A stretch of DNA of 64,000 bases from Sabethes cyaneus. Taxonomy: Eukaryota; Arthropoda; Insecta; Diptera; Culicidae. A model generated the notes under the pieces. The model was not told the origin of the DNA. It saw only the letters and a program-made list of their open reading frames with translations, and did no database searches. The stretch is taken from contig NC_071355.1 in the NCBI RefSeq assembly GCF_943734655.1, positions 74,795,449 through 74,859,448 on the forward strand. Reading direction: 5' to 3'. The position numbers and the translations under genes are program-made. This document shows, in pieces, positions 24,654 through 36,184 of this stretch (its first letter is position 1; each line of letters begins with the position of its first letter).

Positions 24654-25077
24654 AAAAGTAACCATATTTCCTTTGAGAAAGGCTAAAACCGAAGGCCGAA
24701 ACGTCAGGCAGTAGAAAAAAGCCGTTTTTGATAATTAACGGACTGTACAGCCGAACATCCTCAAAAAGTTCATCCCAGTCGATTTTAACATAAGAAAATA
24801 ACATTTTCTACAATATCAGAATTCATTCAACGCGATGTCGTTGCCATTATGGTGGTAGAGGAAAGCAGTAGATAGTCGTTGCGTCCGCCTACTTTCCCCT
24901 TGCAACGAAATACTACCGCCCGAGATTGCTGAGTTCGTGCGGTACTGCAAGGCAGTACACTTGCCGTTCGCTATAACGTATGCATTAAAAAGAATGGACT
25001 TTTTTCAGATGGTGATAAAATAACTGAGGCAGCTAATTGAGTTTGATAAATTTTCCAAGGAAGGTAATTATATTAGC
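24654..25077. other. Intergenic spacer between two TE relics
   Basis: It contains AAGGCCGAAACGTCAGG near 24,690, a word common at 3' ends of retroelements. No gene seen. Confidence 0.4.
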
Positions 25078-25923
25078 TTACTTGCAAAAAATGTCTACGC
25101 CCTTGAGAGCGACCTTCCGGCAGTTATGATATTTTTTGATGAACGACGCAACTTTCGGCAGGCACCTAGTACTATAAATTTCCTCGTTCACAGCAGGTCC
25201 GAAGCGAAAGAAGAGCGGCTTTGACATCCCCTTCTCGCTGATTGTCAGCCACAGTTGCACCTTCTTGGAGAACTTGGTGTGTGAAATGAATTTCACCTCG
25301 GAGCTAACTTCCTTCGTGAGGGAAGTATAATACGAAGTGCCCTGCCAGTCGTTGCCATCCAGGGTAAGATAGGTTTCTTCCCCCATCACCATCGCCAAGT
25401 CGCGATTCGCCGGGAAAATCGTCTTGATGACTTTATTCAGCCGCTGCCGCTGTGTCATTGCCTGCAGCTCCGAGACCAGTGGACGGGACTGCCGCTTCCT
25501 GACATGTATGTCCATGTTTACTACATTTCTAGCACGGTTGTTACAAAGTAGTCGTGGTAATCGAATTATGACTAATTTCAGTCATAATCCGGTTGCTTCA
25601 ACTAAATGGACCTAAAGTGTGCTACTTGGGTAGGTACCTTTTCACTACCAGCCAACCGCACGCAGTGATGTAGCCACTTTTCCCTCGGTCTTCCTCTTCA
25701 GCATCCTTTAGAGCTTCTTATCGCTCAGGGTCGTCGGCCGTCCGGATCCCGATTTTCTTTCGATGCTCTCATTGTTGTCCAATAGTGTCAAGATGTTAAT
25801 GCCGGAACAGGTGTATGCTTGGACGAGAATGTCAAAAACTGGCATGTTTCTGATGAACGATAATATGCGGACAATAATATGCGGACTCCAGCTGAATTGC
25901 ATATCGTTGCTAGTGATCTGCAA
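25078..25923 (-). pseudogene. Mariner-like transposase relic (same family as 57,000-58,314)
   Basis: The open 145-codon frame at 25,078-25,515 reads RNKVIK-type sequence, then AMVMGEETYLTLDGNDWQGT where the family has the first catalytic Asp (xDDESYF), then KVQLWLTISEKGMSKPLFFR and FIKKYHNCRKVAL. The catalytic DD has become GE. It ends before the second and third acidic residues. Broken upstream pieces to 25,923 include a SGSGRPTTLSDKKL linker. The relative at 57,000-58,314 supplies the family's ends. No terminal repeats are seen here. Confidence 0.8.
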
Positions 25924-26099
25924 TGTAGGATCACGAACATGTATAACACAAACTGTCCAGCAAACACGCGAACTGTTTACTGTGATGTGCCTTGGTGAAA
26001 TGAGACGCTTAGCAATCTCCGTCGGTAGGCTAGGCGTCTGTTTAATAGGGCCAAAATCACGTCTAAGACTATAGAGCTTTCCTCACCAAATACATAGGG

Positions 26100-26720
26100 T
26101 TAGGACTAGGGCTAGACCCTGATTACAGTTCTAAACATTGCTTCCTTTCCGACCTTAGCGTTCATATCCCCAATGATGATCTTGATATCTCGTGACAAAC
26201 TTCAGCTGCGCGTAGAACGCCTGCTTCTCTTTGTCAGAGCTACATTCGTGTAGCTAGTATACGTTTATGACAACAATACGTTGCTCAATTCAGCCGCCCA
26301 TTTCGGATATCGGATCAGACGTTGTCGTGAGCCGTTTCTCACATGGAATGCAGGCGGTAATTAGTTGAGGGAACATCAAGCTGTTACGCGTCACTCCTGA
26401 CTTAAGAACAGACCCTCAGGGCTAACAAGGCTATTCCTACTAGCAACGCTCAGGTTTCGTATGAGTGCCGCCTTGGCTGTCAGGATACTATCTTAGGTCT
26501 ACCCGGGTTGGTAATTCGATTTCCTCTTGAGTTGCTCGTATACCGGCTGGAAATACGAGGAGGTAGGGGTAGGAGTAACTAGATAAGATGCTGAGTAACA
26601 CTGTGGTGTCTATTTTATAATTGAAGCTACGGAAGGTACCGACGGTGTGCATTATCCAGCCGTTTACCAGCTTTCGTTTTGTTCTTAAGTTCATTGCTGT
26701 AGTCTAGTGTCCGCATCAAA
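26100..26720 (-). pseudogene. LINE apurinic-type endonuclease fragment
   Basis: On the minus strand, DIKIIIGDMNAKVGKEAMF (near 26,195-26,140) is the GDxN motif of APE-type LINE endonucleases. It is preceded out of frame by SDKEKQAFYAQLKFV. The 26,488-26,694 frame (GTFRSFNYKIDTTVLLSILS) fits the N-terminal part of the same domain. Several frameshifts separate the pieces, and the downstream RT is not present. Confidence 0.68.
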
Positions 26721-26736
26721 CTTGCTGGATTGCTAA

Positions 26737-26932
26737 AGGTGCGTTTAGATTGGCCACATACGGCATGCAACTTTTTCCAAACTGTTGCCCGATGTTTCCA
26801 AGCAACATGGCAACGTATCCCGAACGTTCAGGTGTCAACAGAACCAACATTGACCAACAACTAGCAACATGTCAAATACCGCATGTTGCATTCCACATGT
26901 TGCCAAAAAAAATGCCCAGTTTAAACGCACCT
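26737..26932. mobile_element. 196-bp Harbinger/Tourist-type MITE, TAA target duplication
   Basis: The left end AGGTGCGTTTAGATTGG and the complement of the right end AGGTGCGTTTAAACTGG match except at two bases. TAA flanks both ends (26,734-26,736 and 26,933-26,935), the duplication typical of PIF/Harbinger. The interior contains several AACATG/CATGTTGC words and no ORF of substance. Confidence 0.85.
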
Positions 26933-26935
26933 TAA

Positions 26936-29900
26936 GTTCAAAAAATCGCTATCGACCTCGTTGGTTGCCATGGCATTGTAAATTTATTGAGGGAAGTCTT
27001 GTTCAACATAAAAGGAAAAAGGCAGTTGTACTAGAATGCTTCATGCGGTTTTATTTGTAAATTTATGCATCGCTTTTGGTATCAAAAAATGCAGTGAAAT
27101 AAAAAGTGTGTTATAGCACAAAGAATAAGGAAAATGTCACTCAGCGTAAATTTCTACTCTAAACCTTGTTTGATTAAGTGGGATATCAGTACCTATCAAT
27201 TATGTTTCTGATCTCTAGCAGCAATCCTAAAATTGGACCATACGTCGCAGTACATTCCGATTCTGCGTGGAGATCAATTTGCATGTCACGCGATTTGAAA
27301 TTTAAATCACTCGCAAAGCAAACACGTCGCGGGCAAGCCAAAACTCGGCTCGTTTGCTATAGCAGAACAGAAACAGAACTCAATCCACAGTCTGGCACAA
27401 ATGGCAATAAATCTTGATCTACTTATCGGCTTTCTCACTTTTCCGCAGATTGGCATGGCGGGCGAAGAAAGTGACGTGATTGGCACATTCATTGGCACTT
27501 GCTTTCTTTGCGGTGTGTCGCCGCGGCACCGAGGGGAAATGAACGACGTCGTTCGCTGAGGAGTCCCGTGGGGGCATCCATCCTGTCCGCCTCGAAGGAA
27601 GTTGACTTCGTGTAGATGCCTATGCGAGATTTGTCGATTCGATTGGCACGGAATCTCCAATCTCTGGCGGCAGTTGGAGTATCGTCCTCCTAGTGTGCCG
27701 CCGTTGGCGGATGAGTGATTTATGCTTTGTTTGCTTGAAGCAAGTTTCAGCACTTGTGCCCCGTGTCGGGTTTTCGTGCGATAGGCCGGAGGTTTTTTAT
27801 AGTAACATTGATAAGAAAATATGCCAAAAATGTATCTCCCGATAGGACGATGACATTATCTCTGTGAATCATCTTTATTGTGCGATTGGAATGCATTATG
27901 ATCGGTGCTATTGGATATGAAAAATGAGTGTCGATGAGAGCTACAATGATTTCTGATAGTGGTTAGTTGTTATTGCCTATTGACAATATATTGTTAATGA
28001 GTCGTAAGGCCCAGGATAGTTCAAATAAATTTTCCTTTTTAGTTCCTTTAGGTGATATGATCTGATATGATATGATATGAAGTAAAAGAGGATAAAGGTC
28101 GCTTATGTGGCTTCATCTATGATGACCAATAATGGTAGAAAATTTGAACACCTGAAACATTTACACCATCCCCAGTGATGATTTACTCGCGCTCCGTTCT
28201 CCATGGGAGAAGTTCAAATTGCTACAATCAACCGGCTGCCCTTTGGGTTCATTGAATAACCGTATCCCGATTTCTGTTGCTCACTCGCCGCCCGTCCCGT
28301 TTTATGCAATGAACAGCGCCACTCCAGTGCATAAATATGTAGGTATGCAAAAGAAGTCTGCATTTCTGTCCCAGAGACCTCCGGACCACTGATTCAGTCT
28401 GCATTTTTTACGCTATAATTTAATTGAATTAAATTATCGTTCGCCTCGTGTCCCGAACCTTCCGTTTAGGAGAAACGACTCTTTCCACCTTGTTTCCAAT
28501 CTTGAGTAATTGTTGCAGAAATATGTTTATCGGAGTTGCGCTTCTCTCCTTCTTCTTACGGGTGGTTTGGGTTGGTTTTTCGTTTGCGTTGGTGTCCCGT
28601 ATGGTTCCATCCGAAGGGTTGTGTGTTGCATATCGGCGTGCACTGAAAAGTCCTGCGGTGCCCACGAGAACCCTCTGGACTCCGCACACTAACAGGCAGA
28701 ACAGAGTGCCGTAATTATTATCTTAATTTGATGCAATCTGGTTCTATATGTTATTATTTTAACCTTTCATTGTTATTGTTTGTGCGACCTCTCCGGCAGC
28801 TCCACTGCTGCAGTTTGCATTACACCGTCTACTCTTTTACTGTGACCCTTGTCAAGCGATGGTACCTACCCACCTATCACCACTTCGGTTTTAGACTATT
28901 CGGTTAAAAAAAATATTTATAAAAATAAATCTGCTTCGAAAGAAAATGGAAACTTGTGTGTCTTTCGAATGGCTTAAGAACCTATACATTTTTGGACCAG
29001 TCTCAAGCACTCTCGGGTATGCAAAACAGCTTCAAGTCATGACCATGCTCAGCTTCCTTGGTAACACTTGTGGTGACCATCGTTGTCGATCTGCACCAAA
29101 ACGGGAGCATATAATATCATATTCGTAGAGACTTCTTTTTGTCGATTCGACAGGGTCGGAACACAGAATATCACTACCAAAGTAGCGAGAGTTGTGAATG
29201 TAAACTATTTAATTACTAATTACTTTCACTTTTGTAATGTAAATCAGAATTTCATGGTTGGGTTTCTTGTAGTTACGGATTTAGATTATGAGCGAATAAT
29301 TCGCGACTTTTCAACTCTATTAACCTAGTTCGACCCTGTCAGGCACACGGTATCAGAACAAGACTAGCTCGAGAAAACTGGCGCGCACTGTGGATGCAAA
29401 AATTATCATTTTGTCGCAATGTGTGCGGTTGATTGCCTCCGATAAATTTACACGTTTCAATTAAGGCTATTAATTTTGTGTCGATTATGGAGCACCAGAG
29501 CAAACCGGGGTGGGCTTGTGAATTGGGGAACCCGTACCTCATGCTGACCGGGGGATTAATTAATTTATCGCCTTTGCCTATCCCTGTGCAAGCAACTGCA
29601 AACGCCACAATTAGGAGCAGTAATTAGGTATGCCTCAAAGGCGGCAAATCGAGTTCTCACGAAATGAGTGAGACAAATTAAGAAAACGCAAATTAAATTT
29701 CCAGGCTTTTACATTCTATTGTATATTTTCTTATTTTCTTAGTGAATGAACTAGATCACCATTTCTTCATTCCTATTTCTTTATATATTTTCTTCCTTAA
29801 ACTTTATAATTTATAACATGTAGTTATCCAATTTTCAATGTTTAAATTCATATTTGGCGACTCAGTAATTTACAATTTGTATATTTTTATTTTACATTTC

Positions 29901-30603
29901 CTTTTGCTACTTTCTGTTTCTAATATTCTACATTCTCTTCTATAATTCCAGTTCTTGTTTTTTCTTTAGGTTTTATCATAATATTACATTTTGTGGTTGA
30001 ATTATTTTTAACTGAGGGCCCGATCTTGCTCGGCATTTAGTTTATGTATTTATGTATTGAGTAGCTCTGATAGAGTAAGAGTGAATTAAGAATGTCAATT
30101 TGAAATTCAAAATAATCAGTCAGCATGCAAGAAAGTTATGCCTTTTATTGTCGAAGAAGCCATTTCTTCTCATTTCAATGTTAGGGTGAATGGCTAGAAT
30201 GTTCATCGGACAGTGGCAATGTATATAGATCCAGAGATGTTGGTGGGATGCGATCAAAATATTTTGATAAAGATAGAGTGTGCATAAGGCATCGATGAGG
30301 ATGCTAAAGTATGTCAAGAAACACGTATGTCAAGTTTAATGGAGAACGGTCCTAGCGTTCCAGAGTTGTGATGGAACGTACATACGAACAAACATACATA
30401 TCTTTAGATTTTCCATACGTCTAGATTTTCCAAAAGGGCAGACTCTCCAAAAGACCCCTTGAACACAGAATTTCCACGCACTATCTATTCACTTTGAAGC
30501 CATCATATGCGGCTTTGACCGGAACGAGCTATGGGAAATCATGGTCGAGAACAGCCACTTCCCGTTGTCAGATCATTTTATTTTATATTTATTTTTTATT
30601 TTA
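26936..30603. other. Intergenic, about 3.7 kb, no supported gene
   Basis: Mostly unique-looking DNA. The largest frame (27,307-27,753, minus, 148 codons) lacks any recognisable domain. A short ATATG run lies near 28,060-28,080. Inverted TTCGACAGGGTCGG/TCGACCCTGTCAGG words lie at about 29,147 and 29,330. The stretch from 27,400 to 27,760 is more GC-rich and could be conserved noncoding DNA. Confidence 0.45.
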
Positions 30604-32024
30604 GGGTAAATGATTTTGAAATGGACCTAGTCGAATTCTGATCTTGAATGGACCTATTTTTAAATAAGAATTTTAGGATATAATTATCAAGTCTTTGTAC
30701 TGTATTTAGCTTTTATGTTTATCTTTAATCGTTTCTGAACGTAAATATACTAAAATTAAATTAAAATTATAGCCAAAACTACTTTATTGCCGCGTATTTA
30801 AAAGTAGCTGTTTTTCAGCGTTTTGGCAGTCACCATAGAGTATTTTCAAACTGTTACTACCCGGAACCCTTCTGGTTTGAAATAAAACAATACTCTTAAA
30901 ATCATGCTAAAATATGTGTAATTTCAATTTAGGTATTTAAAAGTTCAGTAAAACCAGTAAAATCTTCAAATTTTTGAAAAATGTTAACCCCCTTTTTTGA
31001 TCTTGAATGGACCTAGTATTGGTTTTAGAATGGACCTAGTTTTGCGCTCCGAGACATCACTGCCGGTAGCTATCATTGCCTACCACCAACGAACACGCCG
31101 TTGTATATTCCATAAAACTGCTTGTTGTCACTATAGTATCTCCGTTTATAATTAATCTATAAGCACGGGATATTGAAAGTAGGCTTGATTTATAGCCTAA
31201 ATAAAAACTTAATTATATTGATAAAACTAACTATCACTCATCCTCTTTCGTAGTTGCTTCATAGTGTTTGTATATTGTAGCCTCTAGTTTTGAAACTAAA
31301 AAGTCTTCCTAATTAGTTAGCTAACATATGTCATTTTATGCCTAAAATAATATAAACTTAATTTGTACAAAATCGGTATTGTACAAAAATTTTAACCATC
31401 ATTGATTAAAAGATAATATGGATCAAAAGATAAGAGGGATACTAACTGCCTTCTGTTAAGGGGGCATAGTACCTTTTCAATTTTTTAAAACCTAAATTTT
31501 TTGATTGATTATTTCGAAAGATTAACATTTTGACCATATGTGTTTGAAGTCGTTTGCATGAATTCCAAATATTGACAAAGTTACAGCTATTTATACCACG
31601 CATGTCTGGAGCGATTAAACAACGAGTAAAAACTTCAACGTCGTTTTTCTCGAAACCAGATTTTGAAAGTCGGTACCATAAATACCTCAAGAACGGCTCA
31701 AGCAATTCTTATGATTCTTTTTTTGTTTGAAAGCCAACAAAATTATCTAGTGTTTGACCCATCCTTTTCTTGATATTGTAATTTTTGTATTTTTTAGAAA
31801 TGTTAAAATCAAATTTTTCGCTTAAAAACCATACTTTTATGTATTAATTGTCGCCATTTTGTTATGTGTTCGGATTCTAAAAAAGGATGGATCAAACACG
31901 AGATAATTAAATGTTCTTTCATGTCGTTTTGGAATTTTTCAATTCGGATAAGCCCCCAGCGCCAATCCATGGTACCGCAATTCATGGTTTTTTTGAACGA
32001 CTATCTTCAAGGAGCCGTAGGGGC

Positions 32025-32320
32025 AAGGGCCAAATCTGTTCTTGCTTTTAATATATACGTTATTATTTTCCATGCAAAAAGGTACGAAAAGAAGACAAAA
32101 ACGAGAGAATTTTTTTGGACGATTTTCGGAAACTACGAATTCGAATTTCCATTTCTGTTTCGTGCTAGAAGTGTTAAGTACACTCATTTTTCGAGTTTTT
32201 CAGGCTGTAGAGCATACGGACAATTGATTTTATACTCATAGCCTACAAATTTTTTTTAGCCCCCCGATTTTTGAAGCCAATTTCCAAAGGGGGGGTGACA
32301 AAAACTTAAAAAATATTTGG
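32025..32320 (-). repeat. Dispersed repeat, copy B (inverted relative to 20,565-20,965)
   Basis: Reverse-complement match, block by block, to copy A, including the AAATTGGCTTCAAAAATCGG block next to a G-run and TTGCATGGAAAATAATAACG. It lies inside the 30,604-33,737 element. Confidence 0.75.
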
Positions 32321-32601
32321 CAAAGACCTTATATTCCGCCGATAAGTAAGCAGGTTGACTTCACATCACCTTTTGATCGATTGACAGATCGATTAAAAAT
32401 CAGTTTAGTAAAATATTCAAAATCATGCAACCCGACTAATGTTGTACTACGTTATCCGTGGTCGCATCTTATACACAACTCCTCTGATTTTTTTCTTGGG
32501 GGATGTAAAGTTTTCTTTAAGCACCTCTCCCCTCTGACTTGTGACAAAATTAATACCTCCTTGTCCACCGAAATTGAGTGACCCTGAGATCTAAAATATT
32601 C

Positions 32602-32655
32602 AACTGTACCAGATAGAAAATAGGAAGGTTCACCTATTTTCTATCTGGTACAGTT
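32602..32655. repeat. Perfect 23-bp hairpin with 8-nt loop
   Basis: AACTGTACCAGATAGAAAAT plus AGG (32,602-32,624) is exactly inverted at 32,633-32,655 around AAGGTTCA. It could be a MITE solo-end pair, a cruciform, or a small-RNA hairpin; no further evidence separates these. Confidence 0.85.
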
Positions 32656-33902
32656 CTTCATCGACTATCATTTAAAATTAAAACCTTGTATCTAACCTTA
32701 CCTTTAAACCTAGTAGAATTACCAAGTCTAATTTTTTCAAGCACCATTTACAGTATGATTTCGAATTTGACAACAAATGCGTGTCGCCTATGTTGCCAAA
32801 ATCGAAACCGTGGCAAAATCTAGACCATTTTTTAACTGAAAAAATTGCATATAAATGTGTCAAAAATTGAATAATTACCACTAATTAACGAATTTTTTAC
32901 GATTGCAACGGTTTTATATTCAAAATGTTCGACAGGGGCTGTCGCAAACCTTTAGATACTTTGCAGTAAGACGTAGTCCTACGTCAGTAAAAGTCTGACC
33001 TTTCGAAATATGTAGTCACTAAATAAAAACTCGAACCCCACTGTACTTAATAAACTACGTTTAATACAAGTTATATTACATATTTTTAATGGTTTAAATT
33101 TTTGAAACTAATAGGCGACATAATTTTTTTATGACGTAGAAATCGTTTCAACCATATCTGAACAACAGGTAATAATAAATTTCCAATATACAAATGTCAC
33201 ACACAGATACATACATAACGCATATCAAGTCACTGAAACATTGTTCAATTGTTGGGCTGACATAAAAACAAGACCCTCGGCGACTGTGACTGATTTCAAA
33301 TTTTTCAACCGACTTTCATACCTTTCTAACAGAGTATAAGAAAGGTAAAAGCTGTTCAACCTTGTGTCCTATTAATAAATAGCAGTAGTATAGTTGTACT
33401 ATTAAAAAAAAGTTCTTTGTTATTATTTTGTTCATTTACATGGAAGAAACTATGACAATCCAAATTTAGGTCCATTTCAAAATCAAAAATAGGTCCAATT
33501 CAAGATCATGTTGGGTCCATTCAAGATCAAAAATAGGCTTTGGCTAAAAACGATATATTTAATAAAAGTTTCATCAATTATACATTTTTAAAGTACTGAT
33601 AATGTAGAAAAAAGGTGGTACCTTCCAACAAATAGTAACATCACCACATATTATTTATAAATGACGAGTAAACTGAGCAGGAGTGCGAGTGGTGGTGTTA
33701 AAAAGCGCTAAATAGGTCCATTCAAGATCAATTACCCTATTTCATTTTCGTGAAAGGAAAAGCCCGCGGAAGTGGAGCAGTGTTCGACGCTCCTTCTTCC
33801 GTAGGCACAGAACTTTCATTTTTGTACCAACAGTTTACACCAAATGATACAATTATAAGTAGTTACATAAGGAGGACTTAAATTATTACACAAAGTTCCT
33901 TA

Positions 33903-36140
33903 TCTATACCTATAAAGAAGGATTTCTGTCTGTCTGTCTGTCTGTATGTTCCTTATAGAATCGAAAACTACTGAACCGTATCGGCATGAAAATATGCATG
34001 TAGAGGTTTTTTGGGGCCAGGAAAGGTTTTAGTGATGGTTAGAAACCCCTCCCCCCACTAAAAGGGGGGGCTCCCATACAAATGAAACACAAATTTCTGC
34101 ATAACTCGACAACTAATCAAGCAAATAGAACAAAATTTGGCATGTGGGTGTTTTCGGTGACAAGAATTTATTCTATGGTAAATTGAGACCCCTCCCCTCT
34201 TTATATGGGGAATTATAACTCCTCTCCTCTTTAAAAGGGGGGGCTTCCATACAAATTTCCTCATAACTCGAGAACTAATCAAGCAAATGGAACCAAATTT
34301 GGCATGTGGGTGTTTTTGGAGACAAAAATTTTTTCTATGATGAATTGGAACCCCTCCCCGTTTTAGGAGGGGGGGGGGCTCCTATACAAATGAAATACAA
34401 ATTTCCTCATAACTCGAGAGCTAATCCAGCAAATGATACCAATTTTGGCATGTGAAAGTTTTCGAGGGCAAGAATATTTTCTATGGTGAATTAGAACCCC
34501 TACCCACTTTAAGAGGGGGGGCTCCTATACAAACGAAATACAAATTTCCTCATAACTCGAGAACTAATCAAGCAAATGGAACAAAATTTGGCACGTGGGT
34601 GTTTTTGGAGACAAAATTTTTTTCTATGATGAATTGGGACCCCTCCCCACTTTAGGAAGGGGGGCTCCTATACAAATGAAATGCAAATTTCCTCATAACT
34701 CGAGAATTAATCAAGCGAATAGAACCAAATTTGGCATGTGAAAGTTTTCTAGGGCATGAATATTTTTTATGGTGAATTAGAATCCCTCCCCACTTTAAGA
34801 GGGGGGGCTCCTATACAAACGAAATACAAATTTCCTCATAACTCGAGAACTAATCAAGCAAATGGAACCAAATTTGGCACGTGGGTGTTTTTGGAGACAA
34901 AAATGTTTTCTATGATGAATTGGGACCCCTACTCACTTTAGGAGGGGGGGCTTCTATACAAATGAAATTCAAATTTCCTCATAACTCGAGAACTAATCAA
35001 GCAAATAGAACCAAATTTGGCATGTGGAGGTTTCTGGAGGCAAAAATATTTTCTATGGTGAATTAGGACCCCTCCCAACTTTAAGAGGGGGTGCTTCTAC
35101 ACAAATGAAGTACAAATTTCCTCATAATTTGAGAACTAATCAAGCAAATGGAACCATATTTGGCATGTGGGTGTTTTTGGAGGCAACCATTTTTTCTATG
35201 ATGAATTAGGACCCCTTACATTTTTAAGAGGGGGGGGCTCTCATACAAACGAAATACAAATTTCCTCATAACTCTAGAACTAATCAAGCAAATGGAACCA
35301 AATTTATCATGTGGGTGTTTTTGTAGGCATGAATATTTTCTATGCTATATTTTCTATGGATTTCCCCAATTTAAGAGGGGGGGGGGCTCCTATACAAAAG
35401 AAAAACAAATTTCCTCATTACTCGAGAACTAATCTAGCAAATGGAACCAAATTTGACATGTAAGTGGGTTTGGACGCAAGATTTTTTTCTATGGTGAATT
35501 GAGACCCCTCTCTTCTTTAGAAAGCGAGTTATGGCCCATCTCTCCTTTAAGAGGGTGGGCTTCCATACAAATGAAATGCAAATTTCCTCTTATCTCGAGA
35601 ACTAATCAATCAAATGGAACCAAATTTGGCATGTGGGAGTTTTAGATGGCAGAAATTTTTTCTAAGGTGAATTACGACCCTTTCCCCTTTTAAGAGGGGA
35701 GCTCCCATACAAATGAAATTCAAATTTCCTTATAACTTGAGAACTAATCAAGCAAATGGAACCAAATTTGGCATGTGGGAGATTTTGGAGTCTTGAATTT
35801 ATTTTACGATAGTTAGAGACCTCTCACCCCTGTGGTACGGGGATGGACTCTCATACAAATAAAACAGAAATTTTTGCGAAACTCAAAAACTAATCGAACT
35901 CGAGAAATTCGAGACTCTTCCATAAAACATTAGTCAATACAAGACCACAAAAACTATCTATAGTAACACTAGATCATTCAGGACGAGACGGTCGCGTGTG
36001 TTGCCGGTGACCCGCCGTCGGAAGCGCCGTCCACTGGGGGGCTTGCAAAACTCGAGATTGTGACAAAGATCATCCGAGATTCATGATTATGTACAACACA
36101 GGTTAATTTGTGGCAATACGAAGTTTGTCGGGTCAGCTAG
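33903..36140 (+). mobile_element. Nonautonomous Helitron, complete, 2,238 bp
   Basis: The 5' end is A|TCTATACCTATAAAGAAGG followed by a short CTGT run. The 3' end is GTCGGGTCAGCTAG|T, giving TC...CTAG between A and T, as expected for Helitrons with no target duplication. Between the ends are about 12 tandem copies of a roughly 145-bp unit containing CATAACTCGAGAACTAATC, AAGCAAATGGAACC, AAATTTGGCATGTGGG and a G-run before CTCCTATACAAA. There is no Rep/helicase frame; short ORFs such as 34,756-34,941 are translations of the unit. Compared with the copy at 48,256, it lacks about 640 bp after CCACTGGGGGG. Confidence 0.85.
34063..35900 (+). repeat. Tandem array of about 145-bp units inside the Helitron
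   Basis: About twelve imperfect units can be counted by the ACTCGAGAACTAATC word at roughly 34,101, 34,264, 34,409, 34,555, 34,697, 34,842, 34,983, 35,127, 35,273, 35,417, 35,595 and 35,737. Each has a G-run of varied length. The second Helitron carries about nine such units. Confidence 0.85.
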
Positions 36141-36184
36141 TTATATATAAGTTAATGACTAACACTATACATTTTACACGTAAT

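Larger units (their letters stand above)
30604..33737. mobile_element. 3.1-kb noncoding TIR element with TA target duplication
   Basis: The left end GGGTAAATGATTTTGAAATG (then GACCTA) matches the complement of the right end GGGTAATTGATCTTGAATGG (then ACCTA). TA flanks both ends (30,602-30,603 and 33,738-33,739). The word GATCTTGAATGGACCTA recurs near both ends in inverted orientation (about 30,640-31,040 and 33,460-33,730), so the sub-terminal zones are also repeated. The interior has no transposase but holds another dispersed repeat (32,025-32,320) and a perfect hairpin. It may be one large nonautonomous element or a smaller one swollen by insertions. Confidence 0.68.

Noticed and set aside
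27307..27753. 148-codon minus-strand ORF
   Set aside because: No recognisable motif or neighbour support, in a GC-richer patch where long chance ORFs are likelier.
34452..35209. Series of similar ~61-codon ORFs sharing NSRTNQANGTKFG
   Set aside because: Translations of the tandem Helitron unit; shifts and G-run variation show no coding constraint.
34063..35900. Possible CRISPR array (regular repeats)
   Set aside because: Units are ~145-bp tandem copies with no unique spacers, inside a eukaryotic Helitron.
33903..36140. LTR retrotransposon or satellite instead of Helitron
   Set aside because: No terminal direct repeats or target duplication; the A|TC...CTAG|T boundaries recur exactly in a second copy.
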